From the NCBI GenBank assembly GCA_016490735.1, contig JAEMWC010000191.1:501001-565000 (forward strand): a DNA stretch of 64,000 bases, in the 5' to 3' direction. How positions within the stretch are numbered: position 1 is the first letter of the stretch; each line of letters starts with the position of its first letter. Source of the DNA: Pachyseris speciosa (Eukaryota; Cnidaria; Anthozoa; Scleractinia; Pachyseridae). The position numbers and the translations under genes were made by a program. Below are positions 54,987-64,000 of the stretch, one piece after another. The notes under the pieces are model-generated. The model saw nothing but the letters and a program-made list of their open reading frames with translations. It did no database searches and was not told the DNA's origin.

Positions 54987-55370
54987 GCACTAACACGACG
55001 GAGTAAACGCAAGACCTGGTTTAAAAGAGATGGATGCTAGAGCGTGAGTTTTGTACCAGCAACGCCTGGTTCCCAGCTTAAACATTGCTACATGAATGAG
55101 ATCAAGAAAGCCGGGTTTCGAATCAAAGCTGTTGAGCGGTCTGGGAAATCGGACCCATTCAGAAGCAGAACGTGTGTGAAGCAAGACTGTATGGCATGTA
55201 GAGCTGATGGAAAGGGCTCTTTTCAGAGTACTGGTGTGACGTATGAACTGGTTTGCCAAGCTTGCCGATGCAGATATGTTGGGGAAACATCACGATGTGC
55301 TTACGTGCGTGGGAGAGAACATCCATCTCTTTTAAACCAGGTCTCGCGTTTACTCCGTCGTGTTTGTGCT
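54987..55370. repeat. Short inverted repeat bracketing a Penelope fragment
   Basis: 54987-55037 and 55320-55370 are near-exact reverse complements (~50 bp, with GAGTAAACGC and AAGAGATGGATG). The second arm replaces the expected sequence after RGREH in the endonuclease frame, so an inverted duplication happened inside the element. Confidence 0.7.
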
Positions 55371-55625
55371 CCTCAACGACGGGAAGATGGCTCTGTAATG
55401 TGGAAACATTGCTGTAAACGACGTGGAGGAAACATGGTACAACTCGTGATGAATGTGACAGGAGTGTTTCGGACGATGCGATGCTGAGGCAGGTCACAGA
55501 GTCTGTAATGATTGGTTAAGTCGAGGACCACCGACTAATGAACACGAAAAGCGAGTGGAACTGTTTCCGCTTCCCGAGAGCTGTGGTGTCAGTGTAGCTG
55601 ATACTGGGAATTCGGTCACTCTGTA
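55044..55625 (+). pseudogene. Penelope-like GIY-YIG endonuclease fragment
   Basis: The plus strand reads FVPATPGSQLKHCYMNEIKK, AGFRIKAVERSGKS, CMACRADG, the endonuclease heart YELVCQACRCRYVGETSRCA followed by YVRGREH, and then SVMWKHCC, NMVQLVMNVTGVFR. A frameshift at about 55472 continues as DDAMLRQVTESVMIG, a stop, and LMNTKSEWNCFRFPRAVVSV. The CxxCx...YVGETSR arrangement and the C-terminal EW...P block fit a Penelope GIY-YIG domain of a different subfamily from that at 37.7 kb. It carries an internal inversion scar and two disabling changes. Confidence 0.75.
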
Positions 55626-55724
55626 CATGGAGCACGCGTTAAAAATTTGAATTTTAAGTACCTTGCGCGCGCAGAGTGTTTCGTTTGAAACTTTGTTACA
55701 CGAGACCAACGGTACATTGTAAGA

Positions 55725-55783
55725 TCAACTGATGAGGCTGTTGTTACAGCGAAACTAACTTTGTGAATTTAAAAGTGTCTTGA
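55725..55783 (+). ncRNA. Hammerhead ribozyme candidate in Penelope 3' UTR
   Basis: Stem I TCAA/TTGA, canonical core CTGATGA (55729-55735), stem II GCTGT/ACAGC around TGTT with one unpaired G, GAAA (55751-55754), stem III AC plus ACTTT pairing with AAAGT plus GT, and cleavage triplet GTC ending at 55779. All core nucleotides are present; the stem II bulge and a two-base bulge in stem III lower confidence. Confidence 0.55.
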
Positions 55784-55840
55784 AAGTATTTTAATTTGAA
55801 TTTTTCTTTCAAGTGCAAATGAGGTGACCGTTACATTTAT

Positions 55841-55879
55841 CACTTGAAAATGAAGTCAAGATGACTTCGAAACGTCGTG
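55841..55879 (+). ncRNA. Hammerhead-like motif, U3/A8 variant
   Basis: Stem I CAC/GTG, core TTGAAAA, stem II GAAGTCA/TGACTTC around AGA (7 bp), GAAA, palindromic ACGT, GTC. It lies about 60 bp after the canonical candidate, so this Penelope tail carries one of each type. Confidence 0.5.
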
Positions 55880-56337
55880 TAATATCGCTCATTTTTGTAA
55901 TCAAATGTATTTCAAAAAGTTTTCTCCTTCGTATCTATACAATCATTCATGTGTTCCTACTTTCCTGTGGCTCGCTTCTTTACTTCCTTCCTTTAATTTC
56001 TTCCTGCGTTTTTTCATTTACTCGTTCTTCCATTCAACCAAAATATAAACGCTCAAAGTTAATCTTCATTTGAACACTTTTCCTACTCATTACAACATTG
56101 AATACTTTCTTTAAAGATTTTATTAAGCATGCTTTAAATCTAACTAAGATTTTCTGAATACTTACGGCCAAGTAGGATTTTTATCGCTTGCGTGTTTATC
56201 GAAAGCCGACTTTTCAACTAAGTTCTATTTTACAAAACAAACACAAGTGCGACGTTGTGCAGCATATCAGATATCGATATCATTAATTGCAGTTTCACTT
56301 TATTTTTTTGCAATTTTTCTTGCACATCGTTACAAGA

Positions 56338-56359
56338 TATATATATATATATATATATT
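56338..56359. repeat. (AT)n microsatellite
   Basis: About eleven AT units. Confidence 0.9.
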
Positions 56360-56499
56360 AATATGTAACAGATGAATAAATAACAAAAGAAAAAGAAGCA
56401 AATGCGAGGATGCCCATAGAGAAACTATTAGAGCTTATACGAGCTGAAGCCTCCTCAAAAATTACAACTTTTTGAGTTTCATTTGAACTCTGACTTTAT

Positions 56500-57480
56500 G
56501 TATGTGCGTGTTACTTGTCATACGGGCACATACCTCCATTTGACTTCTTCACAGAAATTGCGTATTTTAAAGGTTTTCATACACTCTACGAATTCTTATA
56601 CACTCGAGATGTCTTATTGCTGTTGTTTTTTATTAACATTCTTGGCACTTCTTGACGCATTTTCCCAAGATCAATCCTACAGCTACTTTTTTTTTAACAC
56701 CCTACGTCAATTGTAAACCATCTGAAAAGCTGATACCAGCTTTAAGAGCGGCGAGGCTGAAACAATGGGTGATAACACTATAGAAAGCACGGAAAGACAT
56801 CTTCCCCTCCAAATTTACATCCTAACGTATACATCCTAACGTATACATCGCCACATTGAAAGAGGGGCCCTTCTAAAGTTAATAACAACACTGCGCCAAA
56901 CAGACAGCCTATGTGTATGCTCTTATTCAATATAGGCAGTTTCACTAAATATAATTTTAGCTCCAGTTGATCTATTATTTTACACAATTGAGTGCTACTT
57001 GTTTCACGCGCACGTGTATTGATTTGACCTCTCTAAATTCTCTAAATAAATTGCGTATTTTTCTACACTGAAGCCGAATGATTATACACCAACCACCTCT
57101 GTTTTTTACTAAATTCCTGACACTTCTTACTGCAAGTTTTTAAATTAAATTAATTAAATTAAATTATTTTTCAGTTACTTTCTTTTTAGATGATTATATG
57201 TCATACCCTACGTCAATTGTGAACTGTCTGAAAAGCCGAACGTGGTTTAAGTGGGGCGAGCTTGAAACAATAGCTGATAACATTACAGCCGGCAAACATA
57301 GGGTCAAAATTTACATCCTGACCTAAACATCGCCACATTGACACCCAAGAGGGCCCGTCTAAAGTTAATAACAAAATTACACCAAATAGACAATCCATGT
57401 ATATTACATTCATTCAGTATAAGGTTGTTTTACCAAATGAAGAAATTTTGATCAGATTTGCTCAATTCAGTTCAAAAATC
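56500..57480 (-). repeat. Diverged tandem duplication, possibly of an exon
   Basis: 56690-56990 and 57205-57440 align (CCCTACGTCAATTGT, GAAAAGC, TTTACATCCT, CATCGCCACATTGA, TAAAGTTAATAACAA). Earlier parts at 56500-56690 and 57000-57200 align more loosely. On minus both give a related peptide (HCFSLAALKAG versus YCFKLAPLKPR followed by SFSDG/AFQTV). It sits directly beyond the 3' end of the minus-strand pseudogene. No known domain. Confidence 0.5.
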
Positions 57481-58948
57481 TACTCATGAGCTTTTAAGCG
57501 TATTTCAATGATAAAGATCTGAGATTGTAACGAATTGAGAACTTTTTGTTGTCAGTCAAACCATTTGATAAATAAGGGTTAATGGATTATGTGAAACTCT
57601 AAAGTGGGTGATTGACAAAAATCCCGTCTTTTATCTCATTTATGTTTTGAGAAGGCCAGAACAGGAGCTCACGGTCAAAAATCGTCAAATCGCTATGGTA
57701 CGCATGCGCCACGATTCCGCTGTCCCTCGTCCCTCTTCAAGCCAATATCGTAAACTGAATGACCAGAATTCATGACGCTATTTCCTGCAACAGTGCTTTC
57801 CAGTCTCATTTCTCCATTGATAAACAGTCTCATCGTACGACTTGCACGATTCCAGGTCATTGCCACGTGACTCCATCGGTTGACAGGGATGGCATCACTG
57901 TAAGGAAACAATTGAGGTAGCCATGGTTATAAAATCAAGTACTACGTGATTCATTTCTCACATATAGCTTGCGAAGTGGTATAGCTACGCATCAAACGTC
58001 ACTATGAACCCAACGATAATGCAACCCTTTGCAATTTCTCAAAATTTTCACTGTTCCTTCCAGTCTGACTAGCATAACTGATGGGTGGCTGTACCTTATG
58101 CCTTGGATAGTTACCTTAGGACCTCGAAAGTTCAGTTCAGAGATATTGATAATTCCGATTTTGGCGTTAGATTTGATTAGTTTTTGTGGCTGCCAACAAA
58201 CTAATGTTACGTTCCTCGAGTAAACGTGGGCTTTAAGCTCCTCCTCGATTCACAAGGAAACCACCATCACAAATTCCATTAAGGAATATGGGAACTTGTC
58301 ACTTTTTTGTTTGTTTGTTGTTGTTGTTTTCTTTTTTTAAAAGATCCAAAGGAATATGTTGCGTACCCGGTGGAGCTGAAAAGGGTTAAGTGTTAGAACT
58401 AGGGTCAGAGATAGTGTTAAGTGAGGATGCAGGGGCGGAGGTAGCGTCGTTAGTTGAAGATTAGGATTTGGATAAGGATTAAGAAGATAATTTGAGCTGG
58501 AAAGCTGCTGAGGAGTACACTCGGTATTTCAGGATAAAGGCACAGGACATAGGGGGTAGGAGTCTCCGATTTCTAACCGTACCCCTCGTCGCCGTCTTCC
58601 GTTATGTTTTAAGTGTTGTCGTAGATCAGGCATTCTTTTGTTCACTTTCACTCCCTTCTGTGTTTGAAATGCTCTGTTTTAGTTTGCCTTTCTGCCCATT
58701 TATCCTGGCTCCCATATGCGATGGTTTATTTCTTCAGCTAAAAAAGAAAGTTCGCACGACTTACGAAATTTTTGTGCAGCCATAATAATAAGATATACAC
58801 CAGATACATCTCTGATTTGGGAGCACAGGCGGCAATGACTCTCAATGAAAAATCGGAAAGGACGAGCAGATGACCAGTCACCATTAATCATTGACTCTTG
58901 CGACTGCACCATCAGCTTGATCCACACGGCAATGGTCAATCGGCAATG

Positions 58949-59165
58949 GTCAATGTCATGTCTTTCAGAAGAGAACTTATATAAAATCCAACCTTTGTAA
59001 CGCCTACGTATTAATTATCCTACACTCTTCTATACCACATTCACACAAAGGCCTCGTTTCAGTCTCACTACATTTTTAGCCGCTCAAGTCAATTAGTTCT
59101 TTATAGCAAGATTTTCTTTCATTTTATTAAAAACTGAACTACAGTTATTAGATTTCCAGCATTTT
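58949..59165. repeat. 217-bp direct repeat, copy 1
   Basis: Nearly identical to 60139-60355 (one visible change: TTATATAAAA versus TTAAATAAAA near the start). It splits the exon 5 remnant. An ~80-bp part of exon 5 is likewise repeated on both sides (58862-58940 and 59168-59249). Confidence 0.85.
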
Positions 59166-60138
59166 CAGGACGAGCAGATGACCAGTCACCATTAATCATT
59201 GACTCTTGCGACTGCACCATCAGCTTGATCCACACAGCAATGGTCAAATATAGAACTGTCCTGCCATCTTGCTCGTTGAATTTTGCGGCTCCGTGTAAAC
59301 TGCAAGAAAGAATAAAACGAATATGGTCGCTGCTTATGTTAAAGTTTTGGAGTTTAATAATGATATAAATTGTGAAGAAGTTTCCATGACAGACAAGGGA
59401 GGTTATTGCGATGGTAACCTCCGTGTGAATGATATTTCAGGTCTCTTTTAAGAAATAACATGTCATTTGTAGCATGTTTGCCGGGCGATGTAGATTGTTT
59501 TGAAAATTACTCAATACAAGAAAAAAAATACTTATTACTAGACAATATCTTACATAATCTATTACATTAGCGGAAATAGCATTAAAATATACTTTTGTAT
59601 ATACGTTTATAAACACAAATAATAAGTAAGTGTTCTCAAAGCAGCCGTGTTATCCTTCAAGTCTGCCACAATATTGACTAGGGCAAATCAGAGTTCTGTA
59701 TCACAGGGTACACGGCTTCAACCTCGGCGTTCATATCCTCGATGATTACAAACCGCCATTTCACCGCTATCCTTAAAAGGCACTCCAGCGTTCTCTTCAA
59801 TTACTGAAGGTTTCAACCGTGTTGCGCTGGTGTCAGGTTTTTGGACGTGTGGCGAATCTCAGCACCTGACCCGTCAAGTTGGGGTCGCGACCTTTTTTCA
59901 ATGACTGTATCCTGTAAAACGTTATTACGGAACGGAATTGGCTGCGAACAGACTCTACACGCATCCTGCAGTATACTCCATGTTAGTGCGACCAGTCTGG
60001 TCGCTCTGTTGGATGTAAGAGATTTTTCCTTTTAATATGAGCTTTTCCTGAAAATGCCACATTGCTTAAGTAACATTTAATTCTGTTTGCCTAGCGGTAT
60101 TCCAAACAACTTCAAATCATTCATATAGTTTTCATTTG

Positions 60139-60355
60139 TCATGTCTTTCAGAAGAGAACTTAAATAAAATCCAACCTTTGTAACGCCTACGTATTAATTA
60201 TCCTACACTCTTCTATACCACATTCACACAAAGGCCTCGTTTCAGTCTCACTACATTTTTAGCCGCTCAAGTCAATTAGTTCTTTATAGCAAGATTTTCT
60301 TTCATTTTATTAAAAACTGAACTACAGTTATTAGATTTCCAGCATTTTCATTGGC
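60139..60355. repeat. 217-bp direct repeat, copy 2
   Basis: Partner of 58949-59165; near identity shows that the rearrangement is much younger than the duplication of the gene. Confidence 0.85.
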
Positions 60356-61089
60356 TATCCGGACACAGGGTATCAGTTCATATACCTGCAGTACCTTATA
60401 TGGTCAATGGACACTTCAGCAAACAGAGAAAGCTCAATAAAATTTTCCCTCGAAACGGTAGCCATTAAAACATTAGTCGTCTCGCAGCGGAACTAACGAG
60501 TAGAAATTTCGAAACTGGAACCGGAATACAAATGGAATTCAACTTTTCATCGCTGAGTGTTTTCGAACGACAAGAAACTGCTGGGATCGTGTTGAAAAAA
60601 AATTATTGCAGCGCTAAGAAAATCAAGTTTTCTGGGCTGTTGATGTTTAACTAATAGCAAAACGCACTTTTATTTACGGAAATACCGAAAGAGTTTTTGA
60701 ACTTAACTAAACAACAACAAGTGTCGACGTTAGCAATCTGTAACTGTGCTCACGAAGGCAGTCTATTCACAGCAAACTGAACAAACAATAACTTCAGCTA
60801 AACTTTGCAACAATAATCCACTAGTGAAAACATTTCTGGCGATCAGTGGCACTTTTAAAAAGTTAACACACATTGACAATGTTCTGGCCTGCACTCGATG
60901 CAACGTATCAATCACCAACTTTAAACTTTCCGGTTACAGATATAATGTTTTGTAAAAAAAGAGAAGAATCGCCGTTCTTGTTGTTTTTGTTAATGTGTTC
61001 GGCCGCGGTTCCAGTTTTTGCTCCACGCATCAAGACAAATTTCTATAAGCCATTTCTTGAAGCATAACCTGGACATTTGTCTTGCTTAT

Positions 61090-61395
61090 CCCTCACATAT
61101 CTTGTTTCTGACCAGGTCTGGTGAGAAAATGTTCAACTCCATCAAAATAAATTGAAATTGTATCCTCATTTTGATGAAATTCGCCCATGGTGCTGTTGTT
61201 TTGATGGATTAAATATTCGCTTCCTTCGGCTCGTACATCTACGTGAAAGCCGTTCCACACTCTTTGAGCAATGACTGAATATTGATACCAAACTACTGAC
61301 CATTTATTTTCAGAGCAAATAAACTCTGCACGTTTCCCAAAAAGGACCCTAAAGTGAAACTTCAACGTTGTTCTCGGACAGTTTCATCAAATTCA
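61090..61395 (-). other. Unassigned exon-like open frame
   Basis: The minus strand is open for about 95 codons: FHFRVLFGKRAEFICSENKW, SVVWYQYSVIAQRVWNGFHV, YFDGVEHFLTRPGQ. Composition is protein-like. It lies where intron 4 of the pseudogene would be, while intron 4 of the working gene is only 273 bp and lacks it. I do not recognise the domain. Confidence 0.35.
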
Positions 61396-61654
61396 GTCAA
61401 TTTTGCTGGGAAACTTTGGTTTTCTCTTTCTCTGAGTTCCTTTCTTTCACTTTTTTGTTCATATTCTCGATTATTTTTGCAGAGTTTTTAATACAACAGT
61501 TATTCTACTAGGGCTTGCTGGATATAAAATGATTATAATCAACTCGGCGCTGCACACCTCGTTGGTTATTTATCACCTCATATCCAGCGAGCCCTCGTAA
61601 GATAATTGTTAAAAACTGTTTTGAACGAAATATTGTTAAAATCAAATGAAAAAT

Positions 61655-61690
61655 GATTCAGGACTTCAACGGGGTTTGAACCAATGATCA
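61655..61690 (-). repeat. Fragment of the 24-kb tRNA-like unit
   Basis: ATTCAGGACTTCAACGGGGT followed by TTGAACC matches the terminator hairpin and T arm of the units at 23.9-24.9 kb, showing the family is dispersed. Confidence 0.6.
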
Positions 61691-61924
61691 AATATTTGTC
61701 CGTCCCATCAAGTTTCCAGTGTATCGTAGGATTACAATTAATTAATAAATTTTTATAAGCATGCGAAACATATAATTGCGTTCTTACTTAATATATGTGT
61801 CCGTCCCATCGAGTTTCCAGTGGATCGTAGGAAATCCTGCAAATCAAAAAACTGATTATATAAACATTGTATTTGCATTGCATAATTCACAACTTAACTT
61901 GTTTTTTAATTTTAGTTTGTTGAG

Positions 61925-62045
61925 CGTTTTTAACATGAGCCTCTGGCTCGGAAGATTGTGCAAACACTTCCCACGTTCTTCGACATAAAATAAATTATTC
62001 TGTTCTATTCTATTCTATTCTATTCTATTCTATTCTATTCTATTC
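61925..62045 (+). mobile_element. Retroposon 3' end with (TTCTA)n tail
   Basis: ACATGAGCCTCTGGCTCGG, then AAATAAATTATTCTG and about nine TCTAT-type pentamers (61998-62044). Same 3' consensus as 34985 and 49815. Confidence 0.6.
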
Positions 62046-63646
62046 ATACTTCACAAGTGCATGAATACAAAATATTGTTATGACAATATGCTGAAATTAA
62101 AGATAGCGATTCGAAAACTCTCACATCAAACTAAAGTTGTTTTAAGTTTTAAAGCATTGCCTTAGTATAAAACTGTAATATTGGTACTGACGTTTCGGAT
62201 TTTTCTGTTTTCTAAAAAATTAATTAACCTGATCGGCGGTCTTTTAACTATAATATTATTATGAAAAAGAGGGCAGTTTTGTGCTGCTATTCTATATATG
62301 TTGGTTTGCTTTTTGTTTTCCTAATCGCTTATCAATTCCAAGCGCCATTTGGTCGTAGTTAAATTAATGTAACGATCATGTTTACGAAACAAAGTAAGAT
62401 CAGGCGAAACTTGTTGGAAAACATTGTAAAGAGCGGTAGTGTGAATAATAAACGTTATATCTAAGGAAAGTCTGACAATGAATGGAATGAGCCAATGCCG
62501 TTTACTCCAGATACGCAGATGAGGTGTACGATTGGCAAAGATTTTGGGGGAAGTCATCGTGCACGAAGCTTGACGTGATGAGGTTCCGCGGGAATACAAG
62601 TTCAGATGCTCGGTCCAGAATGTTGTTCGCGCTGGTTTTCAGGTCTCCTCCACCAAGAGTGTTTTTCGTTTAGCAGTACCATACTCAGCTTATTTACTTA
62701 CTATACTTAACCGGAACAACACTGGCCAGATTAGTCCCAAAACAACGGCATCCCGAGTCTGCTGTTTGTGCTGCCAAAACCTTATCTTAAGGGTATTTTT
62801 TTCCTAAGCCAGTCACTATTAAATAAAGTAATCAACTAAAATGAAAATTTACGTTTCTATTCAACACTACCACATACCTATTTCGCAGTTCTTTCCCGAG
62901 TGTATTCTGGGGCATATATGCACTGGTAGTCATTGTTTTCGTATTTAGCCAAACAAGCTGCACCGTTCTTACATGGATTGCTCTGGCAAGGAGTCTTATT
63001 TTAGAAAAGAAGAAAAAAATATATAAATATATTCTGCTTATTTCATTACAGTGTATTGACGTTCAGAATCCAGAACTTATCCAGGCTAGTAACGTCTGCG
63101 AAGTTGATAGATATTCTTCAACGAAATTTCTTTTATGAAATAACTTATCCCTCTTTGATCAGTCTTTGTAAAAAGCGTTGTAGAGGTAATACATTATTAT
63201 TAAAATCCTTGTGGGTTGTTCATCCGTTGAATTCTTAACTCGATATGTCAGCTGGTTCCGAGAGATCTGTACCAACGTGATTCTTTCAAAATAAAAACAA
63301 AGGCTTTCAACTGTGGACAGTACACTGTTTTGCTTAAGAAAGGAACCTCCATAAGTAAACTGATCACTGAAAATCTTCTCTCCATTGTTACGAAAAACGG
63401 CTTTATTGAAGGAGTAACATAATGAGTGAAGGAGGCAATTCATGTAGCATTCTCCGACTAACTCATCGACAGAGAAGCCAAAGGAATGATGTTTAAGTAG
63501 CGAAATTTGTGCACAGCGAAGTTGGCTTAGGCAACACCTTTTTGCCCTGCATGTCGCTTCAAGCCGGTCTCAGCGTGATTAACATAATTTTCACATATTG
63601 CTTGAGAAACTGCGTTTCAGAGTGAACATCTCTAAGGAAAACATTA

Positions 63647-64000
63647 TACTTGTCCTTCGTCGAGGTATTTACCAAGAAATATCGGTCTTCAGACTATTGC
63701 AAATGCATGAAAATACATCAATACATAAAGCTTTCATAACACACCTATCACTGATTGTCACCCGTTACGTCTTGCTCTTGTAAATAATAAATGACGTTTA
63801 ATAGGTCATCTTTCAATGAACGGAATAAATCAATGAAAGCAGTAGGGTGCTTGTTGATTTGAAACTATAAATTGAAAACATTCTTCAGTCGATAAAATAT
63901 TGAATGGTATGAGCTTTCGGCAACCTGGCTGCAACCTTCACTTGATCTGTTTTCGATCTAGTCTTGTTGTGAACTGTTTTTCGTTACTGCCGTGTTTTCT
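63647..64000. other. 5' flank of the pseudogene
   Basis: 63647-63870 aligns with the reverse complement of about 33080-33303 (upstream of the working gene). The rest shows nothing recognisable. Confidence 0.5.

Larger units (their letters stand above)
57610..63646 (-). pseudogene. Inverted, decayed duplicate of the PAN-EGF-LamG gene
   Basis: Minus-strand exon equivalents in order: exon 1 63646-63278 (starts MFSLEMFTL, stops within the first 25 codons, later VDELVGECYMNCLLHS and CYSFNKAVF); exon 3 (EGF) about 62998-62883 with one cysteine changed to Y and a frameshift; exon 4 61841-61793 (IHWKLDGTDTYIK) plus a partial extra copy at 61690-61727; exon 5 in two broken pieces, 59303-59168 and 58940-58780, with about 21 codons lost; exon 6 57903-57625 ([15 protein letters not shown], frameshift at RDEGQ). 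Exon 2 was not found. Flanks on both sides also match, so this is a segmental inverted duplication about 20 kb from the working gene, followed by decay. Confidence 0.85.

Overview
The window is AT-rich eukaryotic nuclear DNA with one intron-bearing gene model and very many transposable elements. LINE, Penelope-like, piggyBac, hAT, pogo-type, tRNA-SINE and retrozyme remnants, a PAN/EGF/laminin-G secreted protein and a YqaJ/THAP DNA transposon together suggest an anthozoan cnidarian, most likely a stony coral. That assignment is inference. No prokaryotic features are present.

Layout. 1-13.7 kb: two copies of a dispersed repeat (1-6545 and 11265-13735). The first copy carries a 3,600-bp ISL2EU-like transposon (650-4249), and the second preserves the empty site, which fixes the 2-bp AT target duplication. 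Between the copies lies a dead Tx1/L1-type LINE with a nested piggyBac MITE, followed by a minus-strand LINE tail. 13.7-20.5 kb: a truncated LINE reverse transcriptase with an intact YADD, then a 5-kb segment with long inverted arms. 20.9-25 kb: a MITE, a retrozyme with a textbook type I hammerhead ribozyme (21386-21814) and a palindromic array of five tRNA-like units (23798-24978). 25-33 kb: Penelope and LINE fragments, a SINE and a ~58-bp minisatellite.

33.3-37.7 kb holds the only intact gene I can model: six exons whose lengths sum to 1,212 nt, encoding a ~403-residue secreted PAN-EGF-LamG protein. A decayed inverted duplicate lies at 57.6-63.65 kb. Between them are Penelope fragments with hammerhead-like motifs, a second tRNA-like array (39174-39969), a tyrosine recombinase fragment, hAT and pogo MITEs, and SINEs.

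The most unusual theme is that three separate insertions (retrozyme 21.4 kb, tRNA-like arrays 23.8 and 39.2 kb) share one architecture: tandem 250-300-bp units, an inverted part, and flanking direct repeats of 14, 14 and 17 bp. The first is a ribozyme element of a known class. The other two have a tRNA-like body and no hammerhead core. A second theme is a set of five Penelope-associated hammerhead-like motifs in which core positions 3 and 8 read U and A instead of C and G, a change that keeps the core base pair.
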